Positions 1 through 8,085 of a DNA stretch of 64,000 nt are shown piece after piece (the first letter of the stretch is position 1; each line of letters opens with the position of its first letter). The DNA is from Agromyces rhizosphaerae (GTDB lineage: Bacteria; Actinomycetota; Actinomycetes; Actinomycetales; Microbacteriaceae). The notes under the pieces are model-generated. The model did no database searches and was not told the origin of the DNA. It worked only from the letters and a program-made list of their open reading frames with translations. The position numbers and the translations under genes were made by a program. The stretch is taken from positions 2,542,001-2,606,000 of the forward strand of contig NZ_BSDP01000001.1 of assembly GCF_027925245.1 (NCBI RefSeq), in the 5' to 3' direction.

Positions 1-46
1 CGACCGCGTCTGGCGGCTCGCGAGCGGCACCATCCAGACAGACTGA
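1..46 (+). CDS. 3' end of a truncated upstream gene
   Basis: The window opens inside a reading frame ending DRVWRLASGTIQTD followed by TGA at 44-46. Only about 14 residues are visible, too few to name a family. It lies 34 bases upstream of urate oxidase on the same strand, so it may be an earlier member of the same purine-catabolism operon; that is inference from position only. Confidence 0.45.
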   Translation, partial: DRVWRLASGTIQTD

Positions 47-80
47 CCCACGACACATCGAACGAACTCAGGAGCAGCAG

Positions 81-986
81 ATGGCGATCATCCTCGGCGA
101 CGACCGGTACGGCAAGGCGGAGAACCGCATCGTGCGGATCGTGCGCGACAGCCCCCGCCACGAGATCCGCGACGTGAACGTGTCGACCGCGCTCCGCGGC
201 GACTTCGCGGCCGCCCACCTCGAGGGCGACCAGGGCAACGTGCTGCCCACCGACACGCAGAAGCAGACCGCCTACGCGTACGCGAAGCTGCACGGCCTGA
301 CGGAGCTCGAGGAGTACGGCCTCGCGCTCGCGCGCCACTTCGTGGACGACGTGGAGCCCGTGGCATCCGCCCGCATCGAGATCGAGGAGTTCGCGTGGGA
401 CCGCGTCGTCGCCGACGGTGCGGAGCACGACCACACCTGGACGCGCAACGGGAAAGAGGTGCGCCTCGCGTCGGTCACGGTCGCCGGGTCGGGCGAGGCG
501 CAGCAGACGTGGGTGACCGGCGGGTTCAAGGACCTCGTGATCCTGAAGTCGACCGGCTCGGAGTTCCACGGCTTCCTCGAGGACGAGTACACGGTGCTGG
601 AGCCCACCACCGACCGCATCATGGCGACGTCGCTCGTCGCGACCTGGCGCTTCGGCACCACCGACGTCGACTGGAATGCGGTCTACGACGGGGTGAAGGC
701 CGTCATGGTCGAGCGCTTCGCGAACGTGCACTCGCTCGCGCTGCAGCAGACGCTCTACGCGATGGGCCGCGCCGTGCTCGAGGCGTACCCCGAGATCGTG
801 GAGATCCGCATGTCGGCGCCGAACAAGCACCACTTCCTCTACGACCTCGGGCGCTTCGGCATCGACAACGACAACGAGGTCTTCCACGCCGACGACCGGC
901 CCTACGGGCTGATCCAGGCGACGGTCACCCGCGACGATGCGCCCGATGCCGGGCCCGCGTGGGACCACTACACCGGTCTGGTCTGA
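81..986 (+). CDS. urate oxidase (factor-independent urate hydroxylase)
   Basis: Cofactor-free uricase of 301 residues, the normal length for the family. It oxidises urate to 5-hydroxyisourate in the cytoplasm. Visible family signatures are the T-D pair in NVLPTDTQKQTAYAYAK near residue 55, SLALQQTLYAMG, and the C-terminal MSAPNKHHFLYDL block. The ATG at 81 follows AGGAG (70-74), a clear ribosome binding site. Its stop overlaps the start of the 8-oxoguanine deaminase by one base, so the two are translationally coupled. The pair suggests guanine/urate breakdown for nitrogen. Confidence 0.95.
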   Translation: MAIILGDDRYGKAENRIVRIVRDSPRHEIRDVNVSTALRGDFAAAHLEGDQGNVLPTDTQKQTAYAYAKLHGLTELEEYGLALARHFVDDVEPVASARIEIEEFAWDRVVADGAEHDHTWTRNGKEVRLASVTVAGSGEAQQTWVTGGFKDLVILKSTGSEFHGFLEDEYTVLEPTTDRIMATSLVATWRFGTTDVDWNAVYDGVKAVMVERFANVHSLALQQTLYAMGRAVLEAYPEIVEIRMSAPNKHHFLYDLGRFGIDNDNEVFHADDRPYGLIQATVTRDDAPDAGPAWDHYTGLV

Positions 987-2374
987 TGGCGGCGGGTGCC
1001 GGGGGCGCGCCGGCACGCCGGGTGGTGATCGACGGATGCCACGTGGCGACCGTCGACGCGGCCGGCACGGAGTACGCCGACGGCTACGTGGTCGTCGACG
1101 GGGACCGCATCACCGCGGTCGGCGCGGGGCCGGTGCCGGGTGAGCTCGCGGCATCCGCTCACGAGCGCATCGACGGGCGCGGGCACCTGCTCACGCCCGG
1201 CCTCGTGAACACCCACCACCACCTGTACCAGTGGCTCACGCGCGGGTTCGCGCAGGACGACATCCTGTTCGACTGGCTCGTCGCGCTGTACCCCATGTGG
1301 TCGCGCATCGACGCCGACCTCGTGCGCGCCGGTGCCGCAGGGGCGCTCGCCGTGGCGGCGCGCTCGGGCTGCACGACGCTCGCCGACCACCACTACGTGT
1401 TCCCGGCGGGCGGCGGCGACCTCGTCGGCGCGATCGTCGAGGCCGGGTCGGAGGTCGGCATCCGCCTGCACGCGACGCGCGGGTCGATGGACCTGGGGCG
1501 GAGCGCCGGCGGCCTGCCGCCCGACTTCGCGGTCGAGACGACGGATGCCGCGCTGGCGGCCACCCGCGAGGCCGTCGACGCGTACCACGACCCCGGGTTC
1601 TCGTCGATGGTGCGCATCGCCGCGGCGCCCTGCTCGCCGTTCTCGGTGACCGCCGACCTGCTGCGCGAGTCGGCGGTGCTCGCGCGCGAGCTCGGCGTGC
1701 GGCTGCACACGCACGGCGCCGAGACCGTCGAGGAGGAGGCGTTCTGCCGCGAGCGATTCGGCACCTCGCCCGCGGGCTACCTCGAGTCGCTCGGCTGGCT
1801 GGGGGACGACGTGTGGATGGCGCACTGCGTGCACCTCGACGACGCCGACGTGCGCCGCTTCGCCGACACCGGCACCGGCGTGGCGCACTGCCCGTCGTCG
1901 AACGCGCGGCTCGCGGCGGGCATCGCGCCCGTGCGTGCGCTCGTCGATGCCGGCGCGCCCGTCGGCCTCGGCGTCGACGGGGCCGCGTCGAACGAGTCGG
2001 GCCGGCTCGGCGACGAGATCCGCGAGGCCGTGCTGCTCGCGCGCCTGCGCGACGGCGCCGGGGCGATGGACGTGCGCACGGCCCTGCGGCTCGCCACGAT
2101 CGGCGGCGCGCGCGTGCTCGGGCGGCAGCACGAGCTCGGCTCGATCGAGCCGGGCAAGCTCGCCGACCTCGCCCTCTGGCGCATCGACGGCGTCGAGCAC
2201 GCCGGCATCGCCGACCCGGTCGCCGCCCTCGGGCTCGCATCGCTGCCGCCGCTCGCCCGCCTGCTCGTCGGCGGTCGCACTGTCGTGGAGGACGGCGAGC
2301 TCGTGACCGCCGACTCCCGGGCGATCGCCGACGCGGCTGCCCGCGCGAGCGGGGAACTCGCCGAGCGCGCGTGA
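986..2374 (+). CDS. 8-oxoguanine deaminase (amidohydrolase family)
   Basis: Metal-dependent amidohydrolase of 462 residues, converting 8-oxoguanine to urate and so feeding the preceding urate oxidase. Metal-site motifs are visible in order: TPGLVNTHHHLYQ (HxH strand), LHTHGAE, WMAHCVHL and GLGVDGAASNES, where the Asp is the usual general base. C-terminal IEPGKLADLALW is typical of the ATZ/TRZ-like subgroup. I chose ATG 986 because it overlaps the uricase stop (TGATG); an in-frame extension further upstream would sit wholly inside uricase. Related deaminases acting on other purines or triazines cannot be excluded, but the uricase linkage favours this assignment. Confidence 0.85.
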   Translation: MAAGAGGAPARRVVIDGCHVATVDAAGTEYADGYVVVDGDRITAVGAGPVPGELAASAHERIDGRGHLLTPGLVNTHHHLYQWLTRGFAQDDILFDWLVALYPMWSRIDADLVRAGAAGALAVAARSGCTTLADHHYVFPAGGGDLVGAIVEAGSEVGIRLHATRGSMDLGRSAGGLPPDFAVETTDAALAATREAVDAYHDPGFSSMVRIAAAPCSPFSVTADLLRESAVLARELGVRLHTHGAETVEEEAFCRERFGTSPAGYLESLGWLGDDVWMAHCVHLDDADVRRFADTGTGVAHCPSSNARLAAGIAPVRALVDAGAPVGLGVDGAASNESGRLGDEIREAVLLARLRDGAGAMDVRTALRLATIGGARVLGRQHELGSIEPGKLADLALWRIDGVEHAGIADPVAALGLASLPPLARLLVGGRTVVEDGELVTADSRAIADAAARASGELAERA

Positions 2375-2436
2375 CGCGGGCGGCGCGCACCGGTCCCGCC
2401 GTCCACAGGCGGCCGGAATGCGTCCCGTCTCGCACG

Positions 2437-2442
2437 TAGCCT
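2437..2442 (+). promoter_or_regulatory. -10 box of a leaderless promoter
   Basis: TAGCCT lies six bases before the ATG of the lipoprotein gene at 2449, and no Shine-Dalgarno precedes the start. This spacing places transcription initiation on or next to the start codon. Confidence 0.5.
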
Positions 2443-2448
2443 GACGGG

Positions 2449-3618
2449 ATGCGACGACGGACTGGCCCTGCACTCGGTTCGATCGCCGCGGTCGCGCTGC
2501 TCTCGCTAGCGGCATGCGCCGCCCGACCCGCGGCGGAGGCTCCGCCCGTCGCATCCTCCGCGCCGGCATCGCCGACGCCCACCGAGGTCGCGTTCGAGGG
2601 GCCCGAGCCGCGCCTCGACCTGACTTGCGACGAGGTCCTGCCGATCGACGAGCTCGAGTCGTTCCTGAGCCCGCCCGAGCAGCTCTCGCCCGTGCCGGTG
2701 CTCAGCACGTTCCCGCCAGACCACGCGGCCTCGCTGCAGCTCGGGGCGCTCGAGTGCGTGTGGGACGGGGGCCTCGTGCAGGGGTTCGGGCAGCCTGAGC
2801 CGGAGCGCATGTCGGTCGTGTTGAGCGTGCTGCCCGAAGGAGGAGCGGCTGCGCTGGAGGAGGCCGCCCTCTCCAACGGACCTCTGGCCTCACCGTACGG
2901 CTCGTCGGTCCATGGGCCGAGGTGCGGGGGCGTCGGTGGATACTCAGGACTGGGATGGTGCCAGCTGTTCGGCTGGGTCGCAGGAGCCTGGATCGACTTC
3001 CGAGGGACGGGCATCGACGTGTCGTCGTTCGCGACGCAGGACGACATGACCGAGGCGTTCGCGGTCCTCGCTGACGCGGTCGTGGTGGCGGTCGACGCGG
3101 CCGGCGACCCGACCGCACGATGGGTCCCGACCGCATCGACGCCGCAGATCGAGTCATGCGACGACCTCGGCACGGCCGAGGAGCTCGGCGAGGTCACCGG
3201 CCTTGGTGTCGTCGCGTTCGGTCCGTACTGGGACGGCCCGAGGATCGGTCGCTACCTGTACGAGACTGAAGCCGCCGGCGCACTCAACTGTCAGCTGTTC
3301 TTCGACAGTGATCTGAGCTTCGGGGAGGTCAGCGTGCTGCCCGGCGGCGAGTGGGCGTTCCTCGACGCCCGCGACGACTGGCTGGCCGACGGCGGTTCCG
3401 AGATCGCGGTCGCCGGAGTCGAGCCGGGGGATGCGATCCTCCGCTGCAACGACGGTGAGGAGTGCATCCTCGACCTGCACCGTCAGCACGACTGGATCCG
3501 CGTCGCGTTCCCGCCCGTGCCGTCCCCATCGCCCTACACGCCCGAGCTGGACTACACCGGTGCTCGGGCGTCCGTGGTGCCGCTCGCCGAAGCGATCCTC
3601 GCGAACGTCGCCGACTGA
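2449..3618 (+). CDS. lipoprotein with two homologous extracellular domains
   Basis: Predicted lipoprotein of 389 residues, function unknown. Residues 1-23 form a lipoprotein signal: positively charged start, hydrophobic stretch, and LAAC lipobox with Cys23. A Pro/Ala/Ser linker follows. The rest looks like a duplicated domain. Residues about 50-210 and 215-389 share the same marks in the same order: LTCDEVL versus ESCDDLG, GALECVW versus GALNCQL, VLSVLPEGG versus VSVLPGGE, a paired-Cys loop, and a closing Ala/Val-rich helix. Conserved cysteines suggest disulfides outside the membrane. It stands alone and converges on the WXG100 gene. Confidence 0.8.
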   Translation: MRRRTGPALGSIAAVALLSLAACAARPAAEAPPVASSAPASPTPTEVAFEGPEPRLDLTCDEVLPIDELESFLSPPEQLSPVPVLSTFPPDHAASLQLGALECVWDGGLVQGFGQPEPERMSVVLSVLPEGGAAALEEAALSNGPLASPYGSSVHGPRCGGVGGYSGLGWCQLFGWVAGAWIDFRGTGIDVSSFATQDDMTEAFAVLADAVVVAVDAAGDPTARWVPTASTPQIESCDDLGTAEELGEVTGLGVVAFGPYWDGPRIGRYLYETEAAGALNCQLFFDSDLSFGEVSVLPGGEWAFLDARDDWLADGGSEIAVAGVEPGDAILRCNDGEECILDLHRQHDWIRVAFPPVPSPSPYTPELDYTGARASVVPLAEAILANVAD

Positions 3619-3643
3619 CTCCCGGCCGGTTCGCCCGACGCGC

Positions 3644-3934
3644 TCAGCGCACGAACAGCGCCGCGTTCGCCTGCTCGACCTCGGCGTAGCGCGCGCCCGC
3701 GGCGCCGAGCGCCTGCTGCACGCCCGCGAGCGTCTGCTCGACGGACTGCTGCACGGCGCGCCACTCGGCGACCGCCGACTGGAACGCGACCGACGCCTGC
3801 CCCGACCAGGCGCCCTGCAGCCCGGTCAGCTGGGCATTGAGCCCGGCGGTGTCGGCCATCAGGCGCTCGATCGTGGCCTGCGCGGCCGACGCGGTGGTCA
3901 GCACCTGGTCGCTGTCGACGTGGAAGGTGGTCAT
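3644..3934 (-). CDS. WXG100 (ESAT-6-like) protein
   Basis: Protein of 96 residues with the WXG100 size and pattern: helix, the turn GAWSGQASVAF (W-S-G) near the middle, then a second long amphipathic helix. Such proteins form helical hairpin dimers and are usually exported by type VII (ESX) secretion. The start is ATG 3934 preceded by GAGAGG; the upstream extension would run through the structured repeat and lacks a start signal. No EccC ATPase, partner WXG100 or other ESX gene is in the window, so it is an orphan here. Confidence 0.85.
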   Translation of the reverse strand: MTTFHVDSDQVLTTASAAQATIERLMADTAGLNAQLTGLQGAWSGQASVAFQSAVAEWRAVQQSVEQTLAGVQQALGAAGARYAEVEQANAALFVR

Positions 3935-4041
3935 GGTCGCATCCTCTCGTTCGGTGCGACCGACGCTAGGTCGCCCACGCGCCACCGCCCGGCCGACGCG
4001 GCCCCGAGGCATCCGACCCGTACCCGCCCCACCCTGTGGAG

Positions 4042-4184
4042 GGACGGCGCTTTTCAGGAGTCGGATTGGCCGGGTGGGGGATTCCTGCGCAGCATCCGCT
4101 CGATTCGCACGGATGCTGCGTGAGATCGCCACCCGCGCACCGATCTGCACCCGGCCGTGCCGGCGCTCCTGAAAAGTGCCGTCC
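4042..4184. repeat. nested inverted-repeat intergenic element (143 bp)
   Basis: The outer arms GGACGGCGCTTTTCAGGAG (4042-4060) and its reverse complement (4166-4184) match at 18 of 19 bases. Inside lie GGCCGGGTG (4068-4076) with CACCCGGCC (4148-4156), CGGGTGG (4071-4077) with CCACCCG (4129-4135), and a perfect 11-bp pair CGCAGCATCCG (4088-4098) with CGGATGCTGCG (4110-4120) around an 11-base loop. The sequence could fold into one long branched stem as RNA. It contains no ORF of its own and lies between the histidine kinase stop and the WXG100 start. Confidence 0.75.
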
Positions 4185-4212
4185 TGCCGATACGGGCGGG
4201 CGCGAGTCGGGG

Positions 4213-5973
4213 TCAGGCGGGGGCGTCGAGCGCGCGCGGCGCGCGCGACGAGTCCGCGAGCGGCAGGGTGACGCGGAAGGTCGCGCCGCCACCGGGGGTC
4301 TCGACCACGCCGACCGCGCCGTTGTGGGCGGACACGATCGAGGCGACGATCGCGAGCCCGAGGCCCGAGCCGCCCGTCTCGCGCGTGCGCGAGGTGTCGG
4401 CGCGCCAGAAGCGCTGGAAGATCTTCTCGCGGATCTGCGGCGGGATGCCCTCGCCGTGGTCGACGATCTCGACCGTCGCCGACTCGCTCGCCCGGTCGGT
4501 CGAGACCACGATCTCGATCGGGCTGTCGTCGGGCGTGAAGCGCATCGCGTTCGCCATGAGGTTCGTGATGACCTGGCGCAGCTTGTTCTCCTCGGCCATG
4601 ACGATCGCGGGCACGGCCTCGGTCGGCTCGTCGCGCTCATCGGGCTCGTTCGGGAGGATCTCGAACAGGGGCTCGGGCTCGCCGGCAGCGGCCCCGGCGG
4701 CACCTGCGGGCGCCGGAGCGACACCGCGCCGCGGCCGACGCCGCAGCCGTGCGAGCGTCGCGCCCGCGAACGCGATCGGGCCCGACCCGGTCGCCGTGCG
4801 CGCCTCGGCATCGCCCTGCGTGCGCGACGGCAGGCTCGTGGCATCCGTCGCCTCGTCGCCGTGGATGCCGCGCGCGATCACCGAGACCGTGCGCGCGGGC
4901 GAGATGGCCATGGCGTCGAGCGCGGCGTCGCGGGCGAGCGGCACGAGGTCGACCGACGCGAGGGCGAGCGGCTTGGTCTCGTCGAGGCGGGCGAGCTCGA
5001 GCAGGTCCTCGACCAGACCCGACATGCGGATCGCCTCCTTCTCGATGCGATCCATCGCCTGGCCCACCTCGTCTGCCGACTGCAGTGCGCCCATGCGGTA
5101 GAGCTCGGCGTAGCCGCGCACTGACACAAGCGGCGTGCGCAGCTCGTGCGACGCGTCGCCGACGAAGCGGCGCATCTGCTCGATCGTGCGCGCGCGGTCG
5201 CGGAAGGCCCGGTCGATGCGGTTCAGCATCGTGTTGAGGGAGCGGTTCAGGCGCCCGACCTCGGTGTTCGGGGTCGCCCCGCCGAGGCGCTGGCTGAAGT
5301 CGCCGTCGGCGATCGCCGCCGCGGTGTGCTCCACCTCGCGCAGGGGGAGGAACGTCGTCGTCACGAGCATCCGCGTGAGCAGGGCGCCGACCAGCACCAC
5401 GCCGATGCCGAAGCCGAGGAAGATCGTGAGGTACGCCGCGAGCAGGTTGCGCGACTCGGTCATCGAGACGGCCACGAGCACGGGCGCGAAGTTGCCGTGG
5501 TTGTCGGCGTTGGCGACGACCGCGATCGCGTGGAAGTTCGGGTCGCCGTTCACGTCGTTCAGCGTGCGCACGGTGTATCCGCTAGTGCCGGCGTTCAGCA
5601 GCGAGACGTCCGAGACGGTGAGCTCGGCGGGGATCTCCGGCCACGAGTCGCGGTCGTGCAGCAGCCAGTTGTGGGCGACGAACCCGCCCTCGCCGTCGTA
5701 GATGGCGATGAACACGTCATCGGTCGTGTCGAGGCGCAGGTCCTCGCCGTCGAGGGTGTCGCCGGCGTCGCCGCCGACGAAGTACTTCGACAGCTCGCCG
5801 CGTGCGATCGCGATGAGCTTCTTGTCCTGCTGGTCCTCGACCCAGCTGCGCAGCATCGTCATCGTGCCGACGCCCGAGACGAGCAGGCCGAGGGTGAGCA
5901 TCAGCACCGTCACGCCCGTGATCTTGGAGCGCAGCGAGACGCGGCTCCAACGGTCGGTGAGTGTCTGATGCAT
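4213..5973 (-). CDS. sensor histidine kinase (HAMP, HisKA, HATPase)
   Basis: Membrane sensor kinase of 586 residues paired with the response regulator just upstream (31-base gap, same strand). Layout: transmembrane helix about 20-42, an extracytoplasmic sensor loop 43-177, second helix about 178-204, HAMP 205-258, HisKA with phospho-acceptor His276 in DASHELRTPL, then ATP-binding motifs: N box near N471-N475, G1 DHGEGIP (505-511) and G2 GGSGLGLAI (534-542). Odd: residues about 369-458 form an Ala/Pro/Arg-rich and then acidic insertion between the dimerisation helices and the N box. TAGACT stands 9 bases before the ATG, so an internal promoter is possible. Confidence 0.92.
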   Translation of the reverse strand: MHQTLTDRWSRVSLRSKITGVTVLMLTLGLLVSGVGTMTMLRSWVEDQQDKKLIAIARGELSKYFVGGDAGDTLDGEDLRLDTTDDVFIAIYDGEGGFVAHNWLLHDRDSWPEIPAELTVSDVSLLNAGTSGYTVRTLNDVNGDPNFHAIAVVANADNHGNFAPVLVAVSMTESRNLLAAYLTIFLGFGIGVVLVGALLTRMLVTTTFLPLREVEHTAAAIADGDFSQRLGGATPNTEVGRLNRSLNTMLNRIDRAFRDRARTIEQMRRFVGDASHELRTPLVSVRGYAELYRMGALQSADEVGQAMDRIEKEAIRMSGLVEDLLELARLDETKPLALASVDLVPLARDAALDAMAISPARTVSVIARGIHGDEATDATSLPSRTQGDAEARTATGSGPIAFAGATLARLRRRPRRGVAPAPAGAAGAAAGEPEPLFEILPNEPDERDEPTEAVPAIVMAEENKLRQVITNLMANAMRFTPDDSPIEIVVSTDRASESATVEIVDHGEGIPPQIREKIFQRFWRADTSRTRETGGSGLGLAIVASIVSAHNGAVGVVETPGGGATFRVTLPLADSSRAPRALDAPA

Positions 5974-6004
5974 GGCGCCGCGAGTCTACGTGCGCGTTCC
6001 TGAG

Positions 6005-6697
6005 TCAGGCCTTGGAGGCCTTGAGCATGTACCCGAAGCCTCGCTTGGTCTGGATGAGCGGCTCGCTCGAGTGCTGGTCGAGCTTGCGCCGCAGGTACGA
6101 GATGTAGCTCTCGACGATGCCCGCGTCGCCGTTGAAGTCGTACTCCCAGACGTGGTCGAGGATCTGCGCCTTCGACAGCACCCGGTTCGGGTTCAGCATC
6201 AGGTAGCGCAGCAGCTTGAACTCGGTGGGGGAGAGCTCGATCGGCACGTCGCCCACCAGCACCTCGTGGGTGTCCTGGTCCATGGTCAGCTCGCCGGTGC
6301 GGATGATCGCGTCCTCGTCGGCGTTCATGGTGCGGCGCAGGATGGCGCGGATGCGCGCGACGATCTCGTCGAGGCTGAACGGCTTGGTCACGTAGTCGTC
6401 GCCGCCGACGGTGAGGCCGGTGATCTTGTCCTCGGTGTCGTCCTTGGCGGTGAGGAACAGGATCGGCGCGGTGTAGCCGGCCGAGCGGAGGCGCTTGGTG
6501 ACGCCGAACCCGTTCATGTCGGGCAGCATGACGTCGAGGATGATGAGGTCGGGTTCCTCCTCGATCACCGCCGAGATGGTCTGGGCGCCGTTGCCGACCG
6601 CGCGCACCGCGAAGCCCGCGAAGCGCAGGCTCGTGGTGAGCAGGTCTCGGATGTTGGGCTCGTCGTCGACGATGAGGATGCGTGGTCCGTCGCTCAT
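6005..6697 (-). CDS. OmpR/PhoB-family response regulator
   Basis: DNA-binding response regulator of 230 residues. Receiver domain 1-120 carries the acidic pair D11/D12, phospho-acceptor D55 in IILDVMLPD, the switch Thr in FLTAKDD and Lys in VTKPFS. The winged-helix effector 130-228 includes ELSPTEFKLLRYLM and the recognition helix ESYISYLRRKLD. It is the first gene of a two-gene operon with the kinase. ATG 6697 is chosen because a GATACT -10 box lies six bases upstream; the longer frame reads through that promoter. Confidence 0.95.
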   Translation of the reverse strand: MSDGPRILIVDDEPNIRDLLTTSLRFAGFAVRAVGNGAQTISAVIEEEPDLIILDVMLPDMNGFGVTKRLRSAGYTAPILFLTAKDDTEDKITGLTVGGDDYVTKPFSLDEIVARIRAILRRTMNADEDAIIRTGELTMDQDTHEVLVGDVPIELSPTEFKLLRYLMLNPNRVLSKAQILDHVWEYDFNGDAGIVESYISYLRRKLDQHSSEPLIQTKRGFGYMLKASKA

Positions 6698-6703
6698 GCG
6701 CCC

Positions 6704-6709
6704 AGTATC
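6704..6709 (-). promoter_or_regulatory. -10 box of a leaderless promoter for the two-component operon
   Basis: Read on the minus strand, GATACT is followed by six bases (GGGCGC) and then the ATG at 6697. No ribosome binding site is present. Confidence 0.5.
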
Positions 6710-6852
6710 TGCGGATTCACTGGAACTTTCCTGTGAGTCTTTCGAGCGCGGCTCGATCACGGGCTGTGGCGCGGCCCCGCGGAAGCCATGCATCCGCCGT
6801 GCGTCGTGCCCGATCCGGCGCGTCCCGCCCCGCCGCGTGGAAGACTCGGCAC

Positions 6853-8085
6853 ATGGCGAGCACCGGGCGAGTGATCATCGTGGGCGGCGGACTCGCGGCG
6901 GCCCGGGCGGCCGGCGCGGCCCGCGAGGCGGGGCACGACGACGAGCTGGTGCTGGTCGCCGGCGAGCCGCTGCTGCCGCACGAGCGCCCGCCCCTGTCGA
7001 AGGGTTACCTGCAGGGGTCGGATGCCGCGGACGTGATCTTCCCCCACGACGCGGCCTGGTACGCCGGGCACGACGTCGACGTGCGCACCGGCTCCGAGGC
7101 GGTGGGCCTCGACACGGATGCCCGTGAGCTGACCCTCGCCTCGGGCGAGCGCCTCGCCTACCGTCGCGTGCTCGTCGCGACCGGCGCCCGCGCGCGCCGG
7201 TTCACCGGCCCCGGGGCAGGCCTCGACGGCGTGCACCACCTCCGCACGCTCGCAGAGTCGACCGCGCTGCGCGACGCGATCTCGGGCGGCGACCGGCGCG
7301 TGGCCGTCGTCGGCGCGGGATGGATCGGACTCGAGGTCGCCGCCGCGGCCCGCAGCTACGGCAACGAGGTGACGGTGCTCGGCCACGGCGAGGTGCCGCT
7401 CGCGCGCGAGATCGGGCCCGAGCTCGGTGCGGTCTTCCAGTCGCTGCACCGCGAGCACGGCGTCGACCTGCGCATGGGCGCGGACGTCGTCGGCGTGCGC
7501 GGCGACGGCGCGGCGTCGGCGGTCGTGCTCGGCTCGGGCGAGGAGGTGCCCGCCGACGTCGTCGTGTTCGGCATCGGGGCGGTGCCGAACGTCGAGCTCG
7601 CGGCATCCGCCGGCCTCGCCGTCGACGACGGCGTCACGGTCGACGCGCACCTGGCCGCGAGTGCGCCCGGGGTGTTCGCGGCGGGCGACGTCGCGAGCAT
7701 CTTCTCGCCGACGCTCGGCACGCACCTGCGGGTCGCGCACTGGGGCAACGCCGACGCCTCGGGTACGGCCGCCGGGCGCGCGCTCGCCGGCGAGCGGGTG
7801 ACCTACGACGAGATCCCGTACTTCTTCACCGACCAGTACGACCTCGGCATGGAGTACTCGGGCTACGGCTCGCTCGCGGAGGGCGCCGAGCTGGTCGTGC
7901 GCGGCGACCTCGCGGCCCGCGAGTTCGTGGCGTTCCGGGTGGCCGGCGGGCGGGTGGTCGCGGGCATGAACGTCAACGTGTGGGACGTCAACGACCAGGT
8001 GCAGCGACTCATCCGCTCCGGTGCCGTGGTCGACCCGGCCGCGCTCGCCGACGCGGACGTGCCGCTCGAGGGCATCGCCGCGTGA
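6853..8085 (+). CDS. FAD-dependent ferredoxin/rubredoxin reductase-type oxidoreductase
   Basis: Flavoprotein of 410 residues with two Rossmann dinucleotide sites: RVIIVGGGLAAARAA at about 5-19 for FAD and VAVVGAGWIGLEVAAAA in the middle for NAD(P)H. HERPPLSKGYL is typical of the BphA4/ferredoxin reductase group, AAGDVAS is the second FAD motif, and the last 90 residues resemble the Reductase_C domain. It probably moves electrons from NAD(P)H to a small iron-sulfur carrier not seen nearby. ATG 6853 is used since the upstream in-frame stretch is intergenic. The gene overlaps the next by four bases (GTGA). Confidence 0.88.
   Translation: MASTGRVIIVGGGLAAARAAGAAREAGHDDELVLVAGEPLLPHERPPLSKGYLQGSDAADVIFPHDAAWYAGHDVDVRTGSEAVGLDTDARELTLASGERLAYRRVLVATGARARRFTGPGAGLDGVHHLRTLAESTALRDAISGGDRRVAVVGAGWIGLEVAAAARSYGNEVTVLGHGEVPLAREIGPELGAVFQSLHREHGVDLRMGADVVGVRGDGAASAVVLGSGEEVPADVVVFGIGAVPNVELAASAGLAVDDGVTVDAHLAASAPGVFAAGDVASIFSPTLGTHLRVAHWGNADASGTAAGRALAGERVTYDEIPYFFTDQYDLGMEYSGYGSLAEGAELVVRGDLAAREFVAFRVAGGRVVAGMNVNVWDVNDQVQRLIRSGAVVDPAALADADVPLEGIAA

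Noticed and set aside
968..2569. A 533-residue minus-strand frame over the 8-oxoguanine deaminase
   Set aside because: Shadow of a gene with clear metal-binding motifs on the plus strand.
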